Source: ZC4RG30 sp963812195 (GTDB lineage: Bacteria > Pseudomonadota > Gammaproteobacteria > Steroidobacterales > Steroidobacteraceae). Taken from it: a stretch of 64,000 bases of DNA. Made by a program: the position numbers and the translations under genes. The DNA is taken from assembly GCA_963812195.1 (NCBI GenBank), contig CAWEUI010000013.1:372001-436000 (forward strand). Reading direction: 5' to 3'. The notes beneath the pieces were generated by a model. It made no database searches, was not told where the DNA came from, and was given only the letters and a program-made list of their open reading frames with translations. Positions within the stretch are counted from its first letter, which is position 1; every line of letters begins with the position of its first letter. This document shows, one piece after another, positions 52,707-61,211 of the stretch.

Positions 52707-53954
52707 ATGCAGGGCGAATCCCGCCAAGACCAGTTGCGTCGGTACCTGCTGGACTGGCTTGCGCCAGCGCTGGTGGCGCTGCTGATCTCGGACACCATCC
52801 ATTTCCACTCGCTGACGCCCTGGGCGACGATGCCGCGGATGGTGGGCAATCTGCTGGCCCTCACCGCAGGGGGCCTGATGGCCCTGCTGGCGCTGGGGCG
52901 CCGGGTCGCGGCGCCCCGGGACATCGCCTGGCTGCTGCTGGCCCTGGCGGGGTCTGCCACCGTGTCCGTGCTCGGCTCCGGGGGTGTCGACATATCGCTG
53001 CTACGCCTCGAGCTGTATCTCTCACTGGGCTTGTTTGCGGTTGTCGTCTATCTGATCTACCGGGACGCAGGACATGTACCGGTGGCGGGCTTCTTCCTTG
53101 CCGTCAGTCTGGTGCATCTACCCTTCCTGGCGCAGGGTATCGTGTGGATCAAGCACCTGACGCCACCGTTCTGGCACGGCAGCGTCCGTCTGGCTGATTT
53201 CGGCCATGTGCGGCAGTTTGGTGAGTTCGGCTTCTTCGCGGCCGCCAGCGCCACAGCCCTTACGGTGCTGTCCCGGCGGTGGGTCCTGCCATCCTTCTTG
53301 TTGGCGGGTGCGGCTCTGTTTGGCCTGATCCTGACGGGATGCCGGGGCGCGCTGCTGTCCTGGGTTCTGTTCGCGGTGCTGCTTTGCATCCTGGGCCGGG
53401 TGCGCCTGCGGACCGCGTTGCACGCGGCGACGGCACTGGCCTGCAGTGCCGCTTTGGTGTGGTACCTGGATCGTTCCGGCCTGCTGCCTTCGCCGAACAT
53501 CTTCAGCAGGGTCGCCGCCACCACGGGTTCGAATTTCGACAGCGGACGTATCGTCATATGGATCGCCGTACTGAAACAGATTGCCACGCATCCGTTCTTC
53601 GGCAGCGGACCGGAAGGCTACTGGTTGTCCAAATGCTGTGATGCCGGCGTATTGCAAGCGCACGACTTCATCCTGCAGTTCCTGCTGGAATTCGGCGCGA
53701 TCGGTTGTGGAACTGCAGCGTTGCTGGCCGCGCGAACGATCCGGCATCTTGGTGGCGTGGCCAATACATGCCGACTGGGATTGGCGACCACTGGAAATCG
53801 GATCCTGGTCTGCATGCTCGCCGCATACTTCGCGTACAGCCTGATCGATCAGACGATGTATCACCTGCTGCCGCTGCTGCACTTCGCGCTGTTCGCCGGA
53901 TTGTTTGCCGCGGGCCTGGCGCAGGCCCGCTCCGCCGCTAGGGCTGCGCCTTGA
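52707..53954 (+). CDS. O-antigen ligase/oligosaccharyltransferase-like membrane protein (Wzy_C type)
   Basis: A 415-residue polytopic protein with ten or more membrane segments and a large periplasmic loop before the last ones. That loop carries GSGPEGYW followed by AHDFILQFLLEFG, the Wzy_C-type motif of O-antigen ligases (WaaL) and pilin O-oligosaccharyltransferases (PilO/TfpO, PglL). Lying between pilB and pilA it may glycosylate pilin. However, the pilin ends in Gly, not the Ser used by Pseudomonas TfpO, so an LPS or other glycan role is possible. Start ATG 52707 chosen before the first membrane helix. Confidence 0.72.
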   Translation: MQGESRQDQLRRYLLDWLAPALVALLISDTIHFHSLTPWATMPRMVGNLLALTAGGLMALLALGRRVAAPRDIAWLLLALAGSATVSVLGSGGVDISLLRLELYLSLGLFAVVVYLIYRDAGHVPVAGFFLAVSLVHLPFLAQGIVWIKHLTPPFWHGSVRLADFGHVRQFGEFGFFAAASATALTVLSRRWVLPSFLLAGAALFGLILTGCRGALLSWVLFAVLLCILGRVRLRTALHAATALACSAALVWYLDRSGLLPSPNIFSRVAATTGSNFDSGRIVIWIAVLKQIATHPFFGSGPEGYWLSKCCDAGVLQAHDFILQFLLEFGAIGCGTAALLAARTIRHLGGVANTCRLGLATTGNRILVCMLAAYFAYSLIDQTMYHLLPLLHFALFAGLFAAGLAQARSAARAAP

Positions 53955-55986
53955 TCTCGGTAACCTGATTGCCGAAGCGGATCTTGAACCGCGCTTCCAG
54001 TGCCTGTCGCAGCCGGTCCTCCTGCCCCGGATCGTGGGAACCGGGGCCCGGCTCATAAACAAGCCGATAGGGATTGCCACCAGTCTGGTTTGGCACCGCG
54101 GCGGCGAAGGAATCGCCAAGCATTGCCGCGTACTGACGGGTGGAAAGTATTGCTCCAATCAAGTCGGAACGCACCTGCAGGCGATCGGTACGGGGATCGA
54201 CGCGATAGACCATGGCCGCTTGCGCAATCGCGCTTGCGGTCGGGTTCTCCGGGCTGAAGCCGTTCGGGTTGTATTCACTTTCGGTGAAGCGGATACGCTG
54301 TTCGAAGCGGGCAGGGGTACCGGGCACGTCGCGGAACAACGGCACCAGTGAGTCGCCGTCTTCCGTCTCGGCGGGCCGAACACCAAGCAGATCCAGGATG
54401 GTTGGTGTGACATCCACCAGCGAAACCGGTGGAGCAATCTTCCGGGGTGTCGGTAACAATGAAGTGGCGGCTCCAAATGTGCGGAAGCCGAGCACAGTGT
54501 GGAACTGGTGGGGTGAAAATACGCTGGTGCCATGACCCGACTCCTGCATCTTCAACGTGGCAGGGTCGATGCCGGGGTAGGCTTGCGCAAGGAAATCGTC
54601 GTCGGCACCAAACGCTTCGCCATGGTCGGACAGCGCTACGACAATTGCGTTGTCTAGCAGGCCCTTGCGCTCCAACAAAGCCAGGATGTCGCCAAACTGC
54701 CGGTCTGCGCGCCGTGCTGCGGTGAGGTACTTCCAGCGATATGTCGCTTCGGTGTTCTTTGCCAGATCGATCGGGGGAGGTGGGGAGTCCGCCCAGTCGT
54801 AGGGCCAGTGCGACAACGTCATGTGCAGTGCCAGGAACAACGGTTGGCGTCCATCGAGTGCATGATCGATCCTGTGCACGAACGAGTCCGGTTCGTAGGT
54901 GACGTCGGCCGAGCGATTCGCATGCTGGAAGGGGAAGAGCCAGCCGCCGAGTCGCGTATTGACCAGCATGTTGGACAGCGGCGCGTCGGCAAACCAGGTC
55001 AACACGAAGTCGCTGCCACCCATGCCGGGCGTCGCAGCCTTGTCGAAACCATAGCTGGTATCGATGTTGGAGAAACGGGTTTCGTCTATACCGTACACGG
55101 TGTGGTAGCCCTGTTCGCGCAGCAACTCAGGCAGCGTGTGCCCTTCGTGGATGAGGTTGCGCGGCAACAGGTTCATGAACGCGCCCGTCGTATGCGGGTG
55201 CCGTCCCGTCAGTATGGCAACCCACGAGGGAAAGGTGCGCGCCAGCGGCGTGACGGCATCGGTCAATTGCAGTGACCCGTCGAGGAACGCGCGCATGTTT
55301 GGTGTGTTCGCGCGCGTCACCACGTCAGGTCGCAGGGCATCGATTCCGAGCAGGATGACGTTGGGGTGGGCGGTGTTCACCGCCGGTGCGGGGCCGGCAT
55401 GCAACAGGAAGCCGGTGCCGAGTGCCAGCGCGGTGCCCGCACCGGCAACGATACCCAGGCGGCGGGTTCCGAGAGTACGTCTCAGGGCCGCTACGAGCGT
55501 GATGGCAGCCGCCGCACCGATGAGTGTGGTCAGCGCCAGCAGCGGGGAGACGCCGAAGATCCGCAATTGCCCGATGGCCTTGTACGGTTCACCCAGCAGC
55601 GAGCGTGGAAACAGCGTGGCATTGGCCACCAGCAGCCAGATGGTGGCCATCAGGAACCACAGGAATACCCATTGCCGGCGTGAAGGACCGGCCTTGGGCC
55701 AGGCGCGTCCACTTGCCACGGCCAGCAACCAGCAGGCCGCGCCGAAAGCCAGATGCACGATGAGTTGGGTCAATCCGAAAACAAGCGCATTCAAACCGAG
55801 CCGTGTCTTCCACAATGGTTCAGTCAGCGTCTCGGCCACCACGGCCGGCATGTTGAACGCCGCAGTGTTCAGGTAGCCGGCGAGTCGCAGATAGGAAAGC
55901 GCCAGCAGGGCAAAGCCCAGCAGCAGTCCGAGCGGCAGTCCCGCGGTGACGGAGGTTGAAGTGTGCCGGGATGGTGTCTTGCTCAT
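53938..55986 (-). CDS. Alkaline-phosphatase-superfamily membrane enzyme (sulfatase-like)
   Basis: A 682-residue protein: about five membrane segments in residues 14-195, then a periplasmic sulfatase-fold domain. Metal motifs are NVILLGIDALRPD and VVALSDHGEAFGAD. The nucleophile position reads ARTFPSWVAILTG: Thr stands where true sulfatases have Cys/Ser-x-Pro-x-Arg. This points to a phosphotransferase or phosphodiesterase, similar in layout to phosphoethanolamine and phosphoglycerol transferases. It ends 17 bases inside the convergent ligase-like gene. A pilin or envelope-glycan modifier is an inference from position. Confidence 0.72.
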   Translation of the reverse strand: MSKTPSRHTSTSVTAGLPLGLLLGFALLALSYLRLAGYLNTAAFNMPAVVAETLTEPLWKTRLGLNALVFGLTQLIVHLAFGAACWLLAVASGRAWPKAGPSRRQWVFLWFLMATIWLLVANATLFPRSLLGEPYKAIGQLRIFGVSPLLALTTLIGAAAAITLVAALRRTLGTRRLGIVAGAGTALALGTGFLLHAGPAPAVNTAHPNVILLGIDALRPDVVTRANTPNMRAFLDGSLQLTDAVTPLARTFPSWVAILTGRHPHTTGAFMNLLPRNLIHEGHTLPELLREQGYHTVYGIDETRFSNIDTSYGFDKAATPGMGGSDFVLTWFADAPLSNMLVNTRLGGWLFPFQHANRSADVTYEPDSFVHRIDHALDGRQPLFLALHMTLSHWPYDWADSPPPPIDLAKNTEATYRWKYLTAARRADRQFGDILALLERKGLLDNAIVVALSDHGEAFGADDDFLAQAYPGIDPATLKMQESGHGTSVFSPHQFHTVLGFRTFGAATSLLPTPRKIAPPVSLVDVTPTILDLLGVRPAETEDGDSLVPLFRDVPGTPARFEQRIRFTESEYNPNGFSPENPTASAIAQAAMVYRVDPRTDRLQVRSDLIGAILSTRQYAAMLGDSFAAAVPNQTGGNPYRLVYEPGPGSHDPGQEDRLRQALEARFKIRFGNQVTEIKAQP

Positions 55987-56099
55987 GGACGGTACTGCGA
56001 ATTATGGATTCAAACGACGCCCCGTCCTGTATAGCAGGCCGGCGGGCGAAAGCGGCGCCGGGTGGCCGGAAATGCGCCCGGCTTCACAGGGGAGTCCGG

Positions 56100-56130
56100 A
56101 AAAAGGAAACCCCTCCGAAGAGGGGTTTCC
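56100..56130 (-). terminator. Intrinsic terminator of pilA
   Basis: A perfect 11-base-pair stem, GGAAACCCCTC and GAGGGGTTTCC, closes a four-base loop (CGAA on the plus strand, TTCG on the transcribed strand). On the minus strand it is followed by TTTTT. It lies 50 bases after the pilA stop and is a textbook rho-independent terminator. Confidence 0.9.
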
Positions 56131-56179
56131 CGTCGAGACCGGCATGCGAACGCAGGCCTCTATGTTGGCCGCAGCACAA

Positions 56180-56684
56180 TTAGCCGCGGCACTCGGCCGG
56201 CAGGTACTTCTGCTTCACCGTAAAGTCGGTCGAAGCCGACCAGGACAGGCCGCTGGCCACCGTGATGCCGGAGGTGCCGCTCATGTCCTTGCTGCCGCAC
56301 TGCCAGGACACGTCGCCGTTGGCGCTGGTGCCCGGAGTGATCTTCAGCGTCTTGCCGACGAGGTTGGCCGCATTGGCCTGGTTGCCGTAGGTGATCGTGA
56401 TCTGGCCATCCGTGACATGACCTGATCGAAGACATACTTGCCCTGGATGTCCGTCTCGGCGTCCGAGACCGGCGGCGGTATTGTCAGCTGGCCACGCGCC
56501 GTTGCTGGCATAGCGTCTCGGCAATGGCGGTCTTGGCGGCACCGGCCAGGTTCAGACCTTCCGTCACCTGCGCGCGGATGGTGTAGTCCTGATAGGCCGG
56601 GATGGCGATGGCCGCCAGGATGCCGATGATCGCGACCACGATCATCAACTCGATAAGTGTGAAACCCTTTTGAACAGACTTCAT
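56180..56684 (-). CDS. pilA: Type IV major pilin PilA (three frameshifts in this sequence)
   Basis: A prepilin of 167 residues after correction. Short leader MKSVQKG, then the cleavage/methylation motif FTLIELMIVVAIIGILAAIA with Glu5, forming the hydrophobic assembly helix. The C-terminal region has two cysteines (WQCGSKD and AECRG) that would form the D-loop disulfide. Breaks: about 56508 (extra base), about 56461 (extra base) and about 56420 (missing base). Correction gives ETYASNGAWPADN, GLGAETDIQGKYV and TDGQITITYGNQ. AGGAG precedes the start; a sigma-54 promoter and a strong terminator flank it. Confidence 0.93.
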
Positions 56685-56752
56685 TAGATATGTCTCCTGA
56701 AAAAACTTCCCTAGTTGAGCAGCGACTCGGCACTACGCCGATGACCAGTAAG

Positions 56753-56768
56753 AGCAAGGCACGTGCCA
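56753..56768 (-). promoter_or_regulatory. Sigma-54 (-24/-12) promoter of pilA
   Basis: On the minus strand: TGGCACGTGCCTTGCT, matching the consensus TGGCACG-N4-TTGCW at every fixed base. The start of transcription would be about 12 bases further, near 56741, giving a leader of about 57 bases before the pilA ATG. RpoN is encoded in this window and PilR, the expected activator, is the neighbouring gene. Confidence 0.9.
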
Positions 56769-56869
56769 GCGCCCGTCCTGGGTGGCTAAGTTAATGATCC
56801 ATAGGGAGTTGTTCTGTGCGCCGGTTCGCGGATTGACCTAATGTCGGTGCCTGGCGACGACCGCAATGG

Positions 56870-56900
56870 TCGCAAAGTGACGTGGCAGGTCACTTTGTGA
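56870..56900. repeat. Inverted repeat upstream of pilA, after pilR
   Basis: TCGCAAAGTGAC (56870-56881) and GTCACTTTGTGA (56889-56900) are complementary at 11 of 12 positions around a seven-base spacer. It lies 16 bases after the pilR stop and about 140 bases upstream of the predicted pilA transcription start. No T-run follows, so it may be an enhancer for PilR or another regulator rather than a terminator. Confidence 0.55.
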
Positions 56901-56915
56901 CGTCAGGTGTCGAGG

Positions 56916-58305
56916 CTACTCGATCCCCAGCTTCTTGATCCGGTAGCGCAGCGCCCGGAAGGTAACGCCGAGCAGCTTTGCCGCCGCGGTCTTGTTGTAG
57001 CGGGTCTGCTCCAGAGCCCGCAGGATGACGTCGCGCTGCAGGCCGTCAAGCCGCTCGCCGAGTGCTTCGCCGCCGAGATCCTGGTCCGGTGTGGTCGAAA
57101 TCGCCGCCACCGCCACCGCCGGCGGCGTGCGCGGATCAGCGGCTTCTGGACGCGGTACGGCGCGCAGCCGGATGTCGCCCGGATGGATCGTGCCATCCAG
57201 TGACAGCGTCAGGGCGCGCTCCAGGATGTTCTCCAGCTCGCGGACATTACCCGGGAACGCATAGTCCACGAGCATCGCCAGTGCTTCGGGCGCAAGCCGG
57301 CTTCTTCTTCTGTGCCTGCACGGCGCCGCAGGCGCCGCAGTATGTGATCGGCGAGTTCCGGAATGTCTTCCGGGCGTTCGCGCAGGGACGGCACCCGCAA
57401 CTCGATGACATTGATGCGGTAGAACAGATCCTCACGAAAGCTGCCACGCGCAACCAGGTCCACCAGATTCCTGTGGGTGGCCGACAGCAGCCGCACGTCC
57501 ACCGGCTGCTCGAGCGTCTCGCCCACCGGACGCACACTCTTCTCCTGGATGACGCGTAGCAGTTTCACCTGCATGTGCAAAGGCAGATCGGCGACCTCGT
57601 CGAGAAACAGCGTGCCGCCTTCCGCACTCTGCACCAGGCCCTTCTTGTCTGCCACCGCGCCGGTGAAGCTGCCGCGCTTGTGGCCGAAGAACTCGCTTTC
57701 CATCAGCTCGCCGGGGATGGCGCCACAGTTGACGGCAACGAACGGGCCTTCGGAGCGCGGCCCGGAGTGATGGATCATCCGCGCCACCAGCTCCTTGCCG
57801 GTGCCGGACTCACCGGAAATGTGCACGGGCGCCTGGCTGCGGGCGACGCGCGCAATCATCTCGCCGCAAGTGCTGCATGGGCGGCGAGGTGCCCAGCAGA
57901 CGCGGCCCCTGGAACGTGAGCCCATCGCCCGCGCTGCGTTCGCCGAGCTTCAGCGCACTGGTGATCAGCCGGCGCAGTGCGCCGAGATCCAGCGGTTTGC
58001 TCAGGAAATCGAAGGCGCCGAGCTTCAATGCGCGAACGGCGGTTTCCACGTTGCCGTGCGCGGTGATGACCGCGCAGGGTATGCCGGGATGGCGCGTCTG
58101 CAGCCAGTCCAGCAGTTCCAGGCCGTCACCGTCCGGAAGACGCATGTCGCACAGCACAGATCGAAGTGTTCGGCCAGCAGCTGTCGCTGCGCGTCACGCA
58201 GCGTGCCGGCGGCACCGTGGGCAATGGCCATTCGATCCAGCGTCAGCCCGACAAGCTCGACAGGTCGGGTTCGTCGTCGATGATCAGTACGCGTGCGTCG
58301 GGCAT
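56916..58305 (-). CDS. pilR: Sigma-54-dependent response regulator PilR (four frameshifts in this sequence)
   Basis: An NtrC-type regulator of 463 residues after correction. The receiver domain starts MPDARVLIIDDEPDL, with phospho-Asp in LCDMRLPDGDG. The AAA+ domain has Walker A GESGTGKE, the sigma-54 loop GSFTGA and GGTLFLDEVADLP. A Fis-type helix-turn-helix (NKTAAAKLLGVTFRALRYRI) ends the protein. Breaks: about 58254, 58160 and 57290 (one base missing at each) and about 57868 (one extra). It should activate pilA with sigma-54. The start is 17 bases after pilS. Confidence 0.93.
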
Positions 58306-58322
58306 GGTGCCGCTCTCCTGGC

Positions 58323-59965
58323 TCAGGTTTCCCAGCGGGCGGGATCGGTGAACACCAGTCGGAAGACCGTACCACCACCGGGCGGCGATTCGTGAATCAG
58401 CGCCGCGCCGTTGGATTCGGCCAGCTCGCGCGACAGGAACAGCCCGAGGCCAGTGCCACTTGCCGCCCTGGTGAAGAACGGTTCGAACACCCGCTCGGTG
58501 TCCTCCGGCGCGATACCCGGCCCGTTGTCGCGTACTTCCACATAGGGTCTGCCGTTGCTGGAAGCCTGCCATAGCGGATTTCCACCGGCCGGCCGGCGGT
58601 GCCGGCGTTGCTGCCGTGGACCAGTGCGTTGCGGCACAGATTCCACATGATCTGGTGCAGTTGCGTGGGATCGACACTGATGGGCAGGCTCATGCCCTCC
58701 TCGGCCGACACGGCGATGCGCAGCTCGGTGGCAGAAATCTGCTCGGTGGCGCAGAATTCGGCCCAGAACTCGCTCACCCAGTCTGCCAGGTCGATGCGCT
58801 GCGGCCGTCGCGCGCTGCGGCGGGAGAGTTCCTGCACGTTCTCGATGATGCGACTCACGCGCTCGGCATTGTCGCGGATGATGTGCGTGAGCCGCCGGTC
58901 GTCCTCGGGAATGTGCGGTGATTCACCCAGCAGCTGGCTGGCATGGCTCATCGCCCCGATCGGTGTACGGATCTCGTGCGCGATGCTGGCGCTGAGTCGG
59001 CCCAGCGCGGCGAGTTTGGACTGCTGCACCTTCTCGGCAATCAGACTGGTGTCTTCCAGGAAGATCAGGACCGGGCCGGGCCGGTTCGAACCAAGATGCG
59101 TGAAATGTGGATGGATCAGGCGTGCGCCATCGGCGGCGGTGAACGTGCCGGCTTCCGGTCCCCCGCTCTGTTGCCGCCAGGCCGACAGCAGGTAGAGCAG
59201 GCGGGGCGAGCATTCGCCCAGCAGGGATCCGGGTCCGGCGTTGGCATTGCCCAGCATGCTGGCGGCCGGTTCATTGATCAGCCGGACACGGTCATCCTCA
59301 TCCACCACGAGAATGCTTTCGCGCAGCTTCGCCACGATGTACTGCGAGAGCTGTGCAAGGTTGGCCAGATCCACTTCCTGGCGGCGCACGGTTGCTTCGC
59401 TCTGCGACAGTCGACTGATCAGCAGGCGCGGCAGCAGGGCCGCCAGGAAGATCACGATTCCCAGCAGGCCGGCGTTGAGGTAGCCGCCCAGATCCGCGCC
59501 GGGCTCCAGTTCGCCGGCGAACTGCTGTACCAGCACGGCGACCGCCGCACTGGCTGCCATGAACAGCGCATCGCGATGGCCGACCAGCATGGACATGGCC
59601 GCGACCGGCAGCAGCACGAGGATTCCCAGTCCGCTTTCCGTTCCGCCCGCGGCCCACAGCACCAGCGCCATTGCCAGCGCGTCCAGCAGCACGTGGGTAA
59701 GCGCCAGCACCCGCAGTCCCACCAGCGGCAGGCGGCGCAGGGCAATGAGCCCCAGCCCGGCCAGAAACCACACCGCACAGATCAGGCTCAGTTGGCCGGG
59801 CCGCCCGATGCCGAGGATTTCCTGCACATTTGCCGACCGCGCCGCGGCGAACAACCCGATGGCCACCAGCAGGCGATACAGATTGACCAGCGCGATGACA
59901 CGCCAGGCGAAGTCCGACGGTGTCGTTGCGCCGGGGTCGAACCTTCCCTGGGGCTGGACGCGCAT
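58323..59965 (-). CDS. pilS: Sensor histidine kinase PilS (one-base frameshift in this sequence)
   Basis: A 547-residue kinase after correction: six N-terminal membrane helices (about residues 24-180), a PAS-like region, the phospho-accepting His in SIAHEIRTPIGAM, and ATP-binding boxes NLCRNALVHG, VRDNGPGI and GTGLGLFLSRE. The break at about 58575 (one base missing) separates the last boxes from the rest. PilS senses pilin levels in the membrane and controls PilR in Pseudomonas. Start ATG 59965; divergent from sucC. Confidence 0.93.
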
Positions 59966-60033
59966 GAGGGCAAACTCTAACACCGACGCTTGTGCTGGCG
60001 GCACCGGGACGAATACGAGAGAATCACAGTTCT

Positions 60034-61199
60034 ATGAATCTGCACGAGTACCAGTCCAAGAAGATCTTCGCCGCCTACGGCATACCGGTTCCGGCCGGCG
60101 CGGTTGCCGCTCAGGCGGACGAGGCGCGGCCGCTGCCGAAGAGCTCGGTGGTGACAGTGTGGGTCGTCAAGGCCCAGGTCCATGCCGGCGGGCGCGGCAA
60201 GGCCGGCGGCGTGAAGCTCGCGCGAGACGCCCGGCGCCGTCCATGTCGCGGCGCAAGGCATGCTCGGCCGCGGCTGGTGACCCACCAGACCGGCGCGGCG
60301 GGCCTGCCGGTGAATCTCGTCTACGTCGAGTCCGGTTCGCAGATCGCGCGCGAGATCTACCTCAGCCTCACGCTCAATCGCGAGAAGAGCCGCATCGCGG
60401 TCGTCGCATCGGCTGCCGGCGGCATGGATATCGAGGAAGTTGCCGCCAGAGATCCGGCAGAAGATCCTCTCGGTCGCGATCCACCCGGCGGTGGGCCTGG
60501 AGGCGTATCAGGCCCGCGAACTGGCTTTCGGACTGGGGCTCGCAGGCGCGCAGATCAGCCAGTTCACGACAATCCTCAAGGCGCTTTACAAGCTGTATGT
60601 CGAGCAGGATGCCAGCCTGGTGGAGATCAATCCGCTGATCGTGACCGGAACCGGTGCACTGATCGCGCTGGATGCCAAGATCGACATCGATGACAACGCG
60701 CTTTTCCGTCACCCGGATCTGGCCGAATTGCGCGATCGATCCCAGGAGGATCCGATGAGGCCCGTGCCGCCGAGCACGACCTCAATTACGTCTCACTGGA
60801 CGGCGACATCGCCTGCATGGTCAACGGCGCCGGCCTGGCCATGGCCACGATGGACATCATCAAGCTGCACGGCGGGGCGCCCGCCAATTTTCTCGACGTG
60901 GGCGGAGGCGCCACCGCCGAGCGGGTCGACCGAGGCCTTCGAGCTGATCCTGTCCAACCCGAAGGTTCGCGCCATACTCGTGAACATCTTCGGCGGCATC
61001 GTCCGTTGTGACGTCATTGCCGAGGGCATCATCGCCGCGGTGAAGAAGGTGGATGTGAAGGTGCCGGTCGTGGTCAGCGCTCGAGGGCACCAACGCCGAA
61101 CAGGCGCGCGAGCTGCTCGCTGGCAGTGGCCTGGCGGTGACGCCGGCCGACGGCCTGACCGACGCCGCCAGGAAGGTCGTGGGCGCCGCCCGCAAGTAA
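60034..61199 (+). CDS. sucC: Succinyl-CoA ligase beta subunit SucC (six frameshifts in this sequence)
   Basis: An ATP-grasp subunit of the citric acid cycle, 387 residues after correction (E. coli 388). Signatures: MNLHEYQSKKIFAAYGIPVP, VKAQVHAGGRGKAGGVKLA, VEINPLIVT, NGAGLAMATMDIIK, DVGGGATAERV, and LVNIFGGIVRCD. Breaks: extra base at about 60231, 60448, 60928 and 61078; missing base at about 60272 and 60754. The final frame ends at TAA 61197-61199. An essential-pathway gene in its normal place before sucD, so sequence error is likely. Confidence 0.92.
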
Positions 61200-61211
61200 T
61201 ACGGACCAGTC

